A stretch of 64,000 nucleotides of DNA from positions 62,001 through 126,000 of the forward strand of contig NZ_MPIN01000004.1 of the NCBI RefSeq assembly GCF_001887355.1, given 5' to 3'. The notes under the pieces were generated by a model that did not search any database, was not told the origin of the DNA, and saw only the letters and a program-made list of their open reading frames with translations. Positions 8,374-17,916 of the stretch are shown in pieces. Positions within the stretch are counted from its first letter, which is position 1; every line of letters begins with the position of its first letter. A program made the position numbers and the translations under genes. The DNA comes from Cystobacter ferrugineus (GTDB taxonomy: Bacteria > Myxococcota > Myxococcia > Myxococcales > Myxococcaceae).

Positions 8374-9045
8374 TTAGAAGAAGACGGATTCGGCGGAGGA
8401 AAGGACGACGAAGCAGGAGGCGATCATCCAGTCGCGGCCCGGCGTCTGGGTGCCCTTGGACTCGAGCTCGGTGGCCAGTTGCGACAGGGTGCCCACTTCG
8501 GTGTCCGTGGGGTCTCGCAACAGGGCGCGCTGGTAGAGCGAGGTGATGGCGTCGCGGACCGGCGCGCCTTCCCGGTTGGCCAGGCGCCCCTGCGCGTCGA
8601 GCTCGATGCCCTTGAAGACGCTCGTCTCCCCGGGGGTGGCGATGTCGAGCGAGACGCGCCGGACACAGGCCGCCAGCGCCACGCGATCGATGACGATGGG
8701 GGTCGTCACGCCCGAGGACGTCAGGGGCTCGTAGAGGCCGACGCCATAGGGCTCGACACCGCCCAGGGCCACGGTGTGCACGTACGTGGTGCAGGGGTAC
8801 TGGCCCAGCTCGTTGCACACCTGCTCCGGAGGCAGGGACAGCGCCGAGGCGAAGTGGGCCGTGAGCTGCTCCGGATTCTTGAAGCGCAGGTTGTTGCGCG
8901 AGGAGGGCGCCACCTCACCCGAGGAACCCGTACCGGCATCGGGGGGCGGCGTACCGGCATCCGGCCCCGAGGGGGCGGGGGCGGGGCACGCGGAGAGGAC
9001 ACAGGCGGAGGACAGCACCAACACGCGAAGGAAATCAGGGCGCAC
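8374..9045 (-). CDS. Lipoprotein of the DUF1501/cytochrome operon
   Basis: A 223-residue lipoprotein: signal peptide with lipobox LSAC (Cys20), a Pro/Gly/Ser linker, then a soluble domain with four cysteines (VCNELGQYPC, ACVRRV, SCF). The C-terminal segment (LYQRALLRDPTDTEVGTLSQLATEL) resembles the short repeat found at the ends of DUF1592-type cytochromes. It overlaps the upstream cytochrome gene by 11 bp and is followed after 9 bp by the DUF1501 gene, so the three are surely co-translated. I do not recognise a named family. Confidence 0.8.
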   Translation of the reverse strand: MRPDFLRVLVLSSACVLSACPAPAPSGPDAGTPPPDAGTGSSGEVAPSSRNNLRFKNPEQLTAHFASALSLPPEQVCNELGQYPCTTYVHTVALGGVEPYGVGLYEPLTSSGVTTPIVIDRVALAACVRRVSLDIATPGETSVFKGIELDAQGRLANREGAPVRDAITSLYQRALLRDPTDTEVGTLSQLATELESKGTQTPGRDWMIASCFVVLSSAESVFF

Positions 9046-10453
9046 CGTAGGCCTCCGTGCGGATCAGGTCATGAAGCATGCGCTGCACGCGGTACTGGTG
9101 CGTGTCCTTGAAGCGCTTCCAGGTGGCGACGAACTCGGTGTGCTCCTCGGCGGTGGGCGGATGGCCCACGAGCAGCTTCCAGTAGTCGGTGACGGCGGAG
9201 ATGGCGAAGGCATCGCTGTTGGCGCCGACCTCGGCCCACTCCACGAGGTTGCTCACCGGCTGACCGAAGAGGTAACCGGTCTCCGGCATCTGGGTGATGA
9301 TGGGCGAGGCGTTGGCGAAGCGCTTCTCGATGCGGTCGGGCACGTAGCTCGCCCAGGGCACCTCGGGATTGATGGGGAAGGACAGGCCCTCGTAGTTGCG
9401 GAAGGGGTAGCTGAGCGGATCCAACGTCGCGTGGCAGGCCGCGCAGGCTGGCGCGGTCACGCCCTTGTTGTCGTAGTCGCGGGGCTCACCGGAGATGCTG
9501 AAGAGACCCTCCTGCTTGGCGATGTCGAGGCCCAGGTAGGCCCGGTAGGCCTGGGACGCGGCGTTGCGCGGCAGCGCGCTGAACATCACGAAGTAGATGA
9601 GGCTCCACCGGGAGGTGATGTTGCCCGCGCGGTGCAGCTCATCCACGGACTGCATCGGCAGCGTGGGCACCGCCGAGTAACGGGTGGGGTTGGTCTCCCG
9701 GAGCACGTAGTGCTTCGCCGTGATCACCTCGCGCGCGTCGTGATCGTCGAGCTGCGCGTAGGCGTAGAGCGCGTAGTCGTCATAGTAGTCGGCGAGGGGA
9801 ACGACCCCCTTGTCCTCCCCGGCCTTGAGCGAGCCCACCGGGCGGACCTTCGGGTGGGCCAGCTTCCACAGCTGCCCGTTCTTGCCACGCCAGAACTCGC
9901 TCTGGGTGCACCGGTCCAGCTCGGCGTCGAGCCGGGCGAGCCGCGCGTCGGCGCTCAACGCACTGAACTCCTTGAGCTGCGCGTAGGTGACCGGGGTGCC
10001 GCAGAAGTCGAGCAGGAGGCGCTTGTAGGCGAAGCGCGCGTCGTAATGGCACACGTCGTACTGGGAATTCTCGCCCGCCTGGCAGCGGCCGGTGTCCACG
10101 GGCACGCTGTTGGGATCGCCCGGGAAGGTGCCGCGCTGGATCTCCACGAGGTTGGGCACGCCATCACCGTCGGCGTCCTGCGCCTCGACGGCCTTGAGCG
10201 CCGAGGGAAGCGCGGCCGCGAAGTCCCCGTAGGACAGGGGGCGCGCCGCACCGGGCACCAGGTGGGGTTCCAGGCTGGCACCGAAGGCGTTGCGCTGCGG
10301 CGGCGCGACGTGACAGTACGTACACGCCGGCTGCTGGCCCGCGCACGCGGGCGCCGTGGGATAGGTGGAGCAGAACGCCCCACCCGCCGGAGGCATGGCC
10401 AATGCCTCCCCCGATAGGAACACGGCGGCCCCTACAATGAGTCGTCGAAGCAC
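9035..10453 (-). CDS. Exported diheme c-type cytochrome-like protein
   Basis: A 472-residue exported protein with two c-type heme sites: CTYCH (about residue 44) and CAACH (about residue 335). A signal peptide ends at ALA/MPP, residues 18-19. The middle contains an EF-hand-like DADGDGVPN loop (possible calcium site). The first part of the operon; the C-terminal half (RDYDNKGVTAPACAACHATLDPLSYPFRNYEG) looks like the heme domain of DUF1588-type cytochromes. The start is GTG at 10453, after GAGGTG. Presumed periplasmic or outer-membrane redox protein working with the DUF1501 partner; substrate unknown. Confidence 0.82.
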   Translation of the reverse strand: MLRRLIVGAAVFLSGEALAMPPAGGAFCSTYPTAPACAGQQPACTYCHVAPPQRNAFGASLEPHLVPGAARPLSYGDFAAALPSALKAVEAQDADGDGVPNLVEIQRGTFPGDPNSVPVDTGRCQAGENSQYDVCHYDARFAYKRLLLDFCGTPVTYAQLKEFSALSADARLARLDAELDRCTQSEFWRGKNGQLWKLAHPKVRPVGSLKAGEDKGVVPLADYYDDYALYAYAQLDDHDAREVITAKHYVLRETNPTRYSAVPTLPMQSVDELHRAGNITSRWSLIYFVMFSALPRNAASQAYRAYLGLDIAKQEGLFSISGEPRDYDNKGVTAPACAACHATLDPLSYPFRNYEGLSFPINPEVPWASYVPDRIEKRFANASPIITQMPETGYLFGQPVSNLVEWAEVGANSDAFAISAVTDYWKLLVGHPPTAEEHTEFVATWKRFKDTHQYRVQRMLHDLIRTEAYGAP

Positions 10454-10473
10454 GAGAACACCTCGTTAAAACA

Positions 10474-10491
10474 GTCGTTCATGAAAACGAC
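10474..10491. promoter_or_regulatory. Dyad upstream of the cytochrome/DUF1501 operon
   Basis: GTCGTT (10474-10479) and AACGAC (10486-10491) form an inverted repeat with a 6-base spacer, 21 bp upstream of the GTG start at 10453. It is a possible operator; no regulator gene is adjacent. Confidence 0.3.
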
Positions 10492-10679
10492 GACACTTCA
10501 GCGGCCAAAAAAGGAAAAAGGTCGCGTGAAGATTCCGTCAAACGGCCAGCCACCCATCATTCGCCGCTGGCCCGGCCACGCCTGGGCGTACCTCTCCTCA
10601 TGCCCGTGGCGCGTCGTTCACCTTGTCCTCATGACAATCCAAGTCCAGACGCGCTCGGCCGCCCGCCCGCGCGAGCCGG

Positions 10680-11513
10680 CTACAGGAACGTGCGGACCTC
10701 GGCCAGGACGCGATCGGCGTGCTGCGCGGGGAACCAGTGGTTGACGTCCTCGAAGAGGCGGAAGCGGCAATCCTCCCGCTCCCGCACCGCGCGCTCGAAG
10801 GCGTCCGTCGAGGCCATCCGATCGAAGGGGCTGCGGATGTAGAGCACGGGGAAGGGAAAGTCCGTGTAGGGCTTCTGGTACTCGGCGCCCAGCAGGGCGA
10901 AGGGCCAGCGCACGAGCCAGAGCGGACCGTGCCAGTAGTGGTAGCAATCCTGGTGGAGCCGGTCGGCGTGTTCGCCGCGATAGCCCGCGGAGCGCTGGAT
11001 GGCCTCGGACACGGCGCGCTGGAGCAACGGCACGCGCACGTAGTACGGCAGGCTGAAGAACAGGGCGTAGAACCACCCCAGGGCCCGGAGGCCGTGCTCA
11101 CCCAGGTCGTAGCGGAACGAGGAGCCCACCGACAGGGCGACCAGCTTCTCGATGGGCGCATGGGGATGGCGTGCCCGGGCATAGGCCCACGTGTAGGTCG
11201 CCCCCCAGTCATGCGCGATGACCACCAGCTTGCCCGTGGGGCTCGCGGCGGCGAGGTCATCGAACAGGCGCGCCACCTCCTCGCGGAGGACGTCCCCCAC
11301 CAGCTCGCTCAGCTTGGGAAAGTGGGGATGGGTGAGGCGGTTGGGGAAGGCGATGGCGTAGATGTCACGGCCCCGGAGCCACGGCTGCTCGCGCTCCCCG
11401 GCCCGCACGTAGGCGTCATACATCCGGGGTGAGTCCGGAAAACCATGCAGCAACACCAACGGGCTGCGCGTCGCGTCCGGTTCCTCGTGAAGGTGCTCGA
11501 GCATGCAGTACAT
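10680..11513 (-). CDS. Alpha/beta-fold hydrolase (epoxide hydrolase-like)
   Basis: A 277-residue cytoplasmic alpha/beta hydrolase. Seen: oxyanion motif HGFPDSP (His23), nucleophile elbow AHDWGA with Asp102 in place of Ser, and a C-terminal NHWFP (His259) as the catalytic histidine. An Asp nucleophile in an HDWG context is characteristic of epoxide hydrolases and haloalkane dehalogenases rather than esterases. A cap region lies between about residues 130 and 215. Monocistronic on the minus strand, divergent from the amylase gene at 11611 (about 100 bp apart). Substrate cannot be assigned. Confidence 0.83.
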   Translation of the reverse strand: MYCMLEHLHEEPDATRSPLVLLHGFPDSPRMYDAYVRAGEREQPWLRGRDIYAIAFPNRLTHPHFPKLSELVGDVLREEVARLFDDLAAASPTGKLVVIAHDWGATYTWAYARARHPHAPIEKLVALSVGSSFRYDLGEHGLRALGWFYALFFSLPYYVRVPLLQRAVSEAIQRSAGYRGEHADRLHQDCYHYWHGPLWLVRWPFALLGAEYQKPYTDFPFPVLYIRSPFDRMASTDAFERAVREREDCRFRLFEDVNHWFPAQHADRVLAEVRTFL

Positions 11514-11610
11514 GGGCGTCTCCGTGGACCGTCACTCCCATGGACGGCCGCGCCCGGCACATTAACCATGCCCCCCCCACTCCGTCCGTGCCCGGGTAGG
11601 CTCCCACGCC

Positions 11611-14265
11611 ATGCCCTCTCTCTTCTCGAAGCGTCTGGCCGCGGTGTGTGCCACCGCCGCGTGGCTCGCCTGCAAGAGCGACCCCACGCCCGGCCCCACT
11701 CCAACTCCGCCCCAGCCTCCGCCGCCCGTGGAGCCGCTCCACGTGCCCTCTCCGGATTGGAGGGATCAGATCCTCTATTTCGTCATGACCGACCGTTTCG
11801 CCAACGGCGATCCGGGCAACGATGACCAGGGCGCCGGCGAGTACGACCCGGCGGATGGGGCGAAGTACAGCGGCGGGGACTTGAAGGGGCTGCGCGAGCG
11901 GCTCGACTACATCCAGGGCCTGGGCGCCACGGCCGTGTGGCTCACCCCACCCGTGGCGAACCAATGGTGGGATCCGCTCGTCAACTACGGCGGCTATCAC
12001 GGCTACTGGGCGCGCGACTTCAAGCAGGTGGACCCGCACCTGGGCACGCTGGAGGACTACCGGAGCCTGTCACGGGAGCTGCACTCGCGCGGCATGTACC
12101 TGGTGCAGGACATCGTCCTCAACCACATGGCCAATTGCTTCCGGTACACGCGCTACGACCCCGCGGACGTGTCCGCCCACGTGGAGCTCAACACGGGCGC
12201 CAGGCCCGCGTGTGGCCCCACCCAGGCGCCCTTCGACCAGTGGGATCCCACCCGTCCCGCCCACCGCGATGCCCACGTCTTCCACTGGACGCCCACCATC
12301 CAGGACTACGGCGTGCGCGACCAGGAGCTGAACTGGCAGCTCTCGGACCTGGATGACCTCGACACGGAGAACCCCGCCGTGCTCACGGCCCTCCGCGACA
12401 GCTACGACTTCTGGATCCGCGAGGTGGGCGTGGATGGCTTCCGCGTGGACACGGTCTTCTACGTGCCCCAGGCCAGCATCAAGGACTTCCTCTACTCCAC
12501 GGACGCCACCCACCCCGGCGTCGTCCCGTTCGCCCGGAGCCTGGGCAAGGAGGGCTTCCTCGCGTTCGGCGAGGGCTACGCCACCGACCTGCCCTTCCAG
12601 GACACCGCGACCCGGAAGATCGCCTCGTACATGACGGAGGAGTCCACGGGTGAGGCCCTGCTGCCGGGCATGCTCGACTTCCCGCTCTACCGCACGACGG
12701 GGGACGTGTTCGCCCGGGGCGCCCCCACCTCCCAGCTCGGCTACCGGATGACGCGCTCGGGGACGGCGTTCCCGCGTCCGCACCTGATGCCCACCTTCCT
12801 GGACAACCACGACGTGGACCGCTTCCTCAAGGGAGGCTCGGAGACAGCGCTCCGGCAGGCGCTGGTGTTCATGATGACCGTGCCAGGCGTCCCCGTCCTC
12901 TATTACGGCACCGAGCAGGGCTTCACCGAGCAGCGCGGCGCCATGTTCCAGAAAGGGTTCGCCTCGGGAGGCAAGGACCGCTTCGACACCACGGCGCCCT
13001 TGTACGCCCTCATCCGCGAGCTGACGACACTGCGCAAGACGCACGCCGTCTTCCGGCATGGCTCCCCCACGGTGCTGCGGCAGAACGAAGCTCGCGCGGG
13101 GGTGTTCGCCTACAAGATGGACGACGCGGGACAGGTCGCGTTCGTCGTCTTCAACACCTCGGACGAGGAGGTGTTGCTGGACAACCTGCCCACGGGCCTC
13201 GCCGGAGGCAGCGGGCTGAAGGTGCTCGCGAGCCTGGACCCGGAGGCCGGGGACGTCCGGACCGGCGTGGACGGAAGGCTGTCCCTGAAGCTCCCCGCTC
13301 GCGCGGCCCGGGTCTACCAGCCCTCGGGCGACGTCGTCCCGCCCCCCGCGCCCACCGCCCGTGTCACCGTCTCCAACGCCAGCGGCGGCACCGTCCCGGG
13401 TGACTTCGAGCTGTCCGGCACCGCCACCGGCGTGTCCTCGTTCCGCCTCGTGGTGGATGGAGTGCTCGGGAGCGCCCCCCTCGTGACGGTGCGGACGGAC
13501 GGCTCCTGGAGCACCCGCGTCAGCACCCAGGGCATGGTGGACAACACCCTCCAGCACTCGCTCGTCGCGTGGGCCGGGGAGGACCAGGTGCTCTCCGACA
13601 CGTGGACCTTCCGCGTGGAGCGCTCCTTCACGGCCCTGCTCACCCACGACGACCCCGAGGGCGATGACGTGGGCCCCACGGGCGCCTACCACTACCCCAC
13701 CGATGAGACCTGGGGCGTCAACCACCAGGGAGACCTGCGCCGCGTCACCCTCCTGGGCTCGGGTAACACGCTCAAGCTCGCGCTCCAGACGAAGACCGTC
13801 ACCACCATCTGGAACCCGCAGAACGGCTTCGACCACGTGGCCTTCACCGTCTACATCGACGTGCCCGGCGAGATGCCCGGACGCCCAGGCCTCACCGTGA
13901 TGCCGCAGCAGAACGCGTCGCTTCCCCCCGGCATGGCATGGGACTACCGCCTGCGCGTCCACGGCTGGTCCAATGCCCTGTTCGACCCCCGGGGCGCCTC
14001 CGCCACCGTGGAGGGCACCCCGGTCTCCCCCACCGCCACCATCGAGGTGGACAAGGATGCCCACACCGTCTTCCTCACCCTGTCCGGGGAATTGTTCAGC
14101 GGTCTATCGACGCTCCAGGGCGTGAAGGTCTACGTCACCACCTGGGACTACGACAACGGCTACCGGCCCCTCGTCCCCGCGTCCGAGCAGTGGAAGTTCT
14201 GGGGAGCGGATGGCGCCACGTCGCCTCTCGTCCTGGACGACACGCCCGTGCTCACCCTCCCCTGA
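11611..14265 (+). CDS. Lipoprotein GH13 alpha-amylase-type glycosidase
   Basis: An 884-residue exported glycosidase. Seen: lipobox LAC with Cys21, Pro/Thr-rich linker to residue 42, GH13 catalytic barrel with DIVLNH (region I), GFRVDTVFY (nucleophile Asp280), AFGEGYATD (acid/base Glu321) and FLDNHD (Asp401, region IV). After the GH13 C-terminal beta domain (about residue 570) come an Ig-like segment and THDDPEGDDVGPTGAYHYPTDETW, the opening of a glucodextranase-type C-terminal binding module that runs to the end. It should hydrolyse alpha-glucans at the cell surface. The ATG at 11611 gives a proper signal peptide. It precedes the P450 gene by 95 bp but no functional link is evident. Confidence 0.92.
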   Translation: MPSLFSKRLAAVCATAAWLACKSDPTPGPTPTPPQPPPPVEPLHVPSPDWRDQILYFVMTDRFANGDPGNDDQGAGEYDPADGAKYSGGDLKGLRERLDYIQGLGATAVWLTPPVANQWWDPLVNYGGYHGYWARDFKQVDPHLGTLEDYRSLSRELHSRGMYLVQDIVLNHMANCFRYTRYDPADVSAHVELNTGARPACGPTQAPFDQWDPTRPAHRDAHVFHWTPTIQDYGVRDQELNWQLSDLDDLDTENPAVLTALRDSYDFWIREVGVDGFRVDTVFYVPQASIKDFLYSTDATHPGVVPFARSLGKEGFLAFGEGYATDLPFQDTATRKIASYMTEESTGEALLPGMLDFPLYRTTGDVFARGAPTSQLGYRMTRSGTAFPRPHLMPTFLDNHDVDRFLKGGSETALRQALVFMMTVPGVPVLYYGTEQGFTEQRGAMFQKGFASGGKDRFDTTAPLYALIRELTTLRKTHAVFRHGSPTVLRQNEARAGVFAYKMDDAGQVAFVVFNTSDEEVLLDNLPTGLAGGSGLKVLASLDPEAGDVRTGVDGRLSLKLPARAARVYQPSGDVVPPPAPTARVTVSNASGGTVPGDFELSGTATGVSSFRLVVDGVLGSAPLVTVRTDGSWSTRVSTQGMVDNTLQHSLVAWAGEDQVLSDTWTFRVERSFTALLTHDDPEGDDVGPTGAYHYPTDETWGVNHQGDLRRVTLLGSGNTLKLALQTKTVTTIWNPQNGFDHVAFTVYIDVPGEMPGRPGLTVMPQQNASLPPGMAWDYRLRVHGWSNALFDPRGASATVEGTPVSPTATIEVDKDAHTVFLTLSGELFSGLSTLQGVKVYVTTWDYDNGYRPLVPASEQWKFWGADGATSPLVLDDTPVLTLP

Positions 14266-14360
14266 GGGCCTCCCCCGAGGAGAACGGCATCCTCATACTT
14301 CTGGTGATGCCCCCGATGCGGCCGACCGCACCGGCCCTGTCCCAGCCCAGGAGATGCCCG

Positions 14361-15548
14361 ATGCAATCGACTCCGGATGTGATGGCGCTCGCGCACCGCA
14401 TCAATCCCTATCCGCTGTACGCGGAGTTGAGACGTGACCATCCGGTCTGCCGGGTCGAGCCCGGCGGACTCATGGCCATCAGCCGGTACAAGGACGTGGA
14501 GTACGTCCTCAAGCATCCGGAGCTCTTCTCCTCCCACGGCTTGCGGGTCGCGTGGCAGCCGGAGTGGGTGGGTGACAACCCGGTCGCCCAATCCCTCGCC
14601 GCGTCCGATGGCGAGGAGCACGCCCGCCTGCGCTCCCTGGTCAGCCGCGCCTTCACCCCCGTGGCCATCAACCGCCTCGACGAGAAGGTCCGCGCGAGCG
14701 CCGCCCGGCTGGCGGAGGGCCTGCTCGCCCGGGGCGAGTCGGACTTCATGGAGGAATTCGCCACCCCACTGCCCGCGCGAGCCATCAGCAACTTGTTGGG
14801 GTTCGACCCCGCGCTCGAGCGCCACTACAAGCGCTGGACCGGGGTCATCGTCGGCGTCACGCCCGTTCCCGAGAACGAGGAGCACGTGTCCCGCACCCGC
14901 GACACCATCGCCGAGATGAAACGCTACGTGCAGCAGATCATCGATGCGCGGCGCTCCCAGCCGGACGACGACGTGATGGGTCTCATCGTGAAGGGCGGCC
15001 CCAATGGCCAGCGTCCGAGCAATCAGGAGATCATCGGCCTGGCATTCACCCTGCTCGCCGCGGGACTCGAGACGACGAGCTTCTTCTTCGCGCATGCGCT
15101 GCGGTTGCTGGCCGAGCGCCCCGACGTGCTCGAGCGACTGCGCGCCGACCGCAAGCTGCTGCCGAAGTTCATCGAGGAAATGCTGCGCTACAACGGCCCG
15201 ATACGGGGGCTGCCGCGCATCGTCATGGCCGACGTGGAGCTGTCCGGCGTGCGCATCGAGCACGGGGCCTGCATCCTACCGCTCATCGCCTCGGCCAACC
15301 GGGACGAGACCCGTTTTCCCCATGCCGACCGCTTCGACCTCGCTCGGGAGCAGACAGGCATCTCCTTCGGGTTTGGCAGCCACTACTGCCTCGGGGCCTT
15401 CCTGGCACGGCTCGAGGCCCAGGCGGGCCTCGACGCACTGCTCGACCGGTTCAGCGGCTTCTCGCTCATCCCCGAGGGCGTGGTGTGGAACCGGAGCCTC
15501 GTCACGAGCGGACCGTTGAAGATGCCGGTCCGCGTCCTGCCGGTATGA
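14361..15548 (+). CDS. Cytochrome P450
   Basis: A 395-residue soluble bacterial P450, full length for the class. Seen: I-helix AAGLETTS (residues 233-240, Glu237/Thr238), ExxR as EMLR (Glu273, Arg276), and the heme loop SFGFGSHYCLGAF with Cys343 as the thiolate ligand. The ATG at 14361 is preceded by AGGAG at 14349-14353. No ferredoxin or reductase gene is next to it, so redox partners are encoded elsewhere; it may be housekeeping or part of secondary metabolism, substrate unknown. It has no in-window pathway partners. Confidence 0.93.
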   Translation: MQSTPDVMALAHRINPYPLYAELRRDHPVCRVEPGGLMAISRYKDVEYVLKHPELFSSHGLRVAWQPEWVGDNPVAQSLAASDGEEHARLRSLVSRAFTPVAINRLDEKVRASAARLAEGLLARGESDFMEEFATPLPARAISNLLGFDPALERHYKRWTGVIVGVTPVPENEEHVSRTRDTIAEMKRYVQQIIDARRSQPDDDVMGLIVKGGPNGQRPSNQEIIGLAFTLLAAGLETTSFFFAHALRLLAERPDVLERLRADRKLLPKFIEEMLRYNGPIRGLPRIVMADVELSGVRIEHGACILPLIASANRDETRFPHADRFDLAREQTGISFGFGSHYCLGAFLARLEAQAGLDALLDRFSGFSLIPEGVVWNRSLVTSGPLKMPVRVLPV

Positions 15549-15722
15549 GGGCCCCTCGCGCGGTCAGTGGGAAACGCCGGGCTCCTTCACTTCCGGCAGC
15601 CCCAGTCTCTTCGCGGCCTCGTCCATCATGCGCTGCCGGACCTCTTCTGGCTCGCCCTCCGCGCCTCGCGCGCGGATTGCCCCCCACCCTGCGAGCGATC
15701 GGGCGGGCAGGCCCCCCTGCGG

Positions 15723-16262
15723 CTAGCCTCCCGCCAGCTCGTGCAGCTTCAGCACCGTCCTCCAGTTGCGCGCGGTGACGGGTGAGCCCGCCGCCTTGTC
15801 GAACACCGCCGGGCCGAGCTTCGTCCCGGCCACGCCGTTGGGATAGAGCACCCAGAGCGCGTCACCCGACGCCTCGATCAGCTCGCCGGCACTCGCTCGC
15901 TCGCGAAGCGCGGCGACCGCGCCCGGCTTGGGCTTCTGCTTGGACAGCGCCAGATGCAGGAGGTTCGGCTGCTTCTCGGCGGCGTCCGGGAAGGGACTCC
16001 CCGCGGCATAGGCCGCCCACTGCCGGGCGGTCCGGGCGATCACATCGACCGCGAAACCGAAGCGCTGTTGCAGCGCGGTCTCGAGCATCGCCGCGGCGGC
16101 CTCCGCGCCCCCGGGAGCGGTGACGACGAGGTTGCCACTCTGGATGTAGCTCTCGACGTCGTCGAAGCCGATGTCGCGGCACGTCTGGCGGAGTTCCTCC
16201 ATGGGAACCTTGCGATGACCACCAACGTTGACGCCGCGAAGAAGCAGGATGATCCGGGACAT
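15723..16262 (-). CDS. DUF1697 family protein
   Basis: A 179-residue protein beginning MSRIILLLRGVNVGG and containing ESYIQSGNLVV, QKPKPGAV and LGPAVFDKAAGSPVTARNWRTVLKLHEL; these are the signature pieces of DUF1697 (LRGVNVGG, SGNVVF-like, TaRNW-tvtkL). Function of the family is unknown. The ATG at 16262 is chosen because the LLRGVNVGG motif starts at the N-terminus in the family. It lies 41 bp downstream of the MFS gene on the same strand and could be its operon partner. Confidence 0.9.
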   Translation of the reverse strand: MSRIILLLRGVNVGGHRKVPMEELRQTCRDIGFDDVESYIQSGNLVVTAPGGAEAAAAMLETALQQRFGFAVDVIARTARQWAAYAAGSPFPDAAEKQPNLLHLALSKQKPKPGAVAALRERASAGELIEASGDALWVLYPNGVAGTKLGPAVFDKAAGSPVTARNWRTVLKLHELAGG

Positions 16263-16303
16263 GGGAGCAAGCGTGCCACTCCCGTGCGCGCGAGGGGAGT
16301 CCC

Positions 16304-17773
16304 TCAGTGCGGCGCCACCGCGTCGCTGGAGGGAAGCGACGCGGGGGTGGGGCGCTGGGTCCGGGGGAAGAAGAGCCCGGCGGAGAAGGCGCCCAGGGCC
16401 GAGACGCAGATGAGCCAGAAGTTGAGGGACAGGCCGCGGCCGAGCGCGTCTCCGAGCGTGCGCAACACCTCGGGCGCGAGGCCCCGGCCATGCTCGGGGC
16501 TGAGGATCTGATTGGCCGCGGACAGGGGGATGCGGGGATCCTCGACCAGCTTGGACACCATCACCCCGCCCATCAACCCCACGCCCAGCGCCCCGCCGAT
16601 GGTGCGGAAGAACATGTTGCTCGCGGTGGCCACGCCTCGCAGCTCCCAGCCCACGCTCGTCTGCACCGCGATGAGCAGCGACGTGGAGGCAAAGCCCAGA
16701 CCGAGGCCGAATACTCCCATGGCCACCTCGGGGATGAGCAGGGGCGCACCCGGCTTGAGCAGCAACGCCATCAGCGCCGTGCCCGCTCCCGCCATCCCGA
16801 ATCCGCCGATGATGAGCGGGCGGAAGCCCATCTTGAGGATGAGCCGTCCCGCCAGGAGGCTCGCCAGGGGCCAGCCGACGATCATCGGGGTGATCATCCC
16901 ACCGGCCAGCGTGGGCGAGCCGCCCAGCACGGCCTGCACGTACAGCGGCACGTAGGTGGTGGCGCCGAACTGCGCGGAGGAGAAGAGTGCTCCGGCCACC
17001 GAGGAGATGGCGATGGCGGGAATCCGGAAGAGGGACATCGGCAGGAGGGGCTCGGCCGCCCGGAGCTCCACGAACACGAAGGCGGCGAGCAACACTCCCG
17101 CCCCCAGGAGCGCGGGAAGCTGGTGGTCCATGCCCTGCACCCCGACCAGCAGCAACACCACGCCGGCGGAGAGCAGCACCGCCCCCGCGATGTCCAGCCG
17201 CTGGGCTTTGCGCTCGATGCGCTCGTGGAAGAAGACGGCGAGCAGCAGCATCGCGCCCAGACCGATGGGGACGTTGACGAAGAAGATCCAATGCCAGGTG
17301 AGGTACTTCACGATGAGCCCGCCGGTGAGGGGACCCACCAGGCCGGCGATGCCCCACACGGCGCTGAAGGCGCCCTGGACGCGGGCGCGCTGCTCGAGCG
17401 TATAGAGGTCCCCCACCACGGTGAGCGCCACGGGCTGCATGGCGCCGGCCCCGAGCCCCTGGAGCGTGCGGAAGGCGATGAGCATGCCCATGGACGTGGC
17501 CAGGCCGCTGGCGATGGAGCCCACGAGGAACAGGCCCACGCCGAAGAGGAGCACGGGCTTGCGGCCGTAGAGATCCGAGAGCTTGCCGTAGATGGGGACG
17601 GTGATGGTGGAGGTGAGCATGTACGCGGTGAAGACCCACGCGTAGCTGTGCAGCCCGCCCAGGTCGCTGACCACCGTGGGCATGGCCGTGGAGACGACCG
17701 TCATCTCCAGGGCCGCCATGAAGAGACACAGGGCGAGGGCCAGGGTAGTCAGGGGGCGTTGCGTGGTACGCAT
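16304..17773 (-). CDS. MFS drug/proton antiporter, DHA2 (EmrB/QacA) type
   Basis: A 489-residue polytopic membrane protein with the 14-helix DHA2 layout. Seen: LDATVVNTA-like segment replaced by LEMTVVSTAMPTVVSDL in helix 1, GKLSDLYGRKPVLLFG (motif A), GAGAMQPVALTVVGDLY in helix 4, and RVQGAFSAVWGIAGLVGPLTGG (motif C) in helix 5. It should export drugs or toxic metabolites. The 5' end is well defined by MRTTQRPLTTLALALCLFMAALEMTVV. No TetR-type regulator is adjacent. Confidence 0.92.
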   Translation of the reverse strand: MRTTQRPLTTLALALCLFMAALEMTVVSTAMPTVVSDLGGLHSYAWVFTAYMLTSTITVPIYGKLSDLYGRKPVLLFGVGLFLVGSIASGLATSMGMLIAFRTLQGLGAGAMQPVALTVVGDLYTLEQRARVQGAFSAVWGIAGLVGPLTGGLIVKYLTWHWIFFVNVPIGLGAMLLLAVFFHERIERKAQRLDIAGAVLLSAGVVLLLVGVQGMDHQLPALLGAGVLLAAFVFVELRAAEPLLPMSLFRIPAIAISSVAGALFSSAQFGATTYVPLYVQAVLGGSPTLAGGMITPMIVGWPLASLLAGRLILKMGFRPLIIGGFGMAGAGTALMALLLKPGAPLLIPEVAMGVFGLGLGFASTSLLIAVQTSVGWELRGVATASNMFFRTIGGALGVGLMGGVMVSKLVEDPRIPLSAANQILSPEHGRGLAPEVLRTLGDALGRGLSLNFWLICVSALGAFSAGLFFPRTQRPTPASLPSSDAVAPH

Positions 17774-17916
17774 CCGCCCTGCCTAGCGGGTGGGCCCCCC
17801 GGGCGCCACCTCAAATGCACCCCGGCGCCCCCCCGCGTCCTGCTCGACTCCACTCCGGTGATGAACGTGCTCTCCGAGAGTCGTTGGACACGCTCCCGGT
17901 GAGGGTCCTCCTGGCT

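Noticed and set aside
15564-15629. Short leftward frame of 21 codons starting MMDEAAKRLGLPEV
   Set aside because: The sequence looks protein-like but no upstream signal or longer homologous frame was found; it could be the tail of a lost gene.
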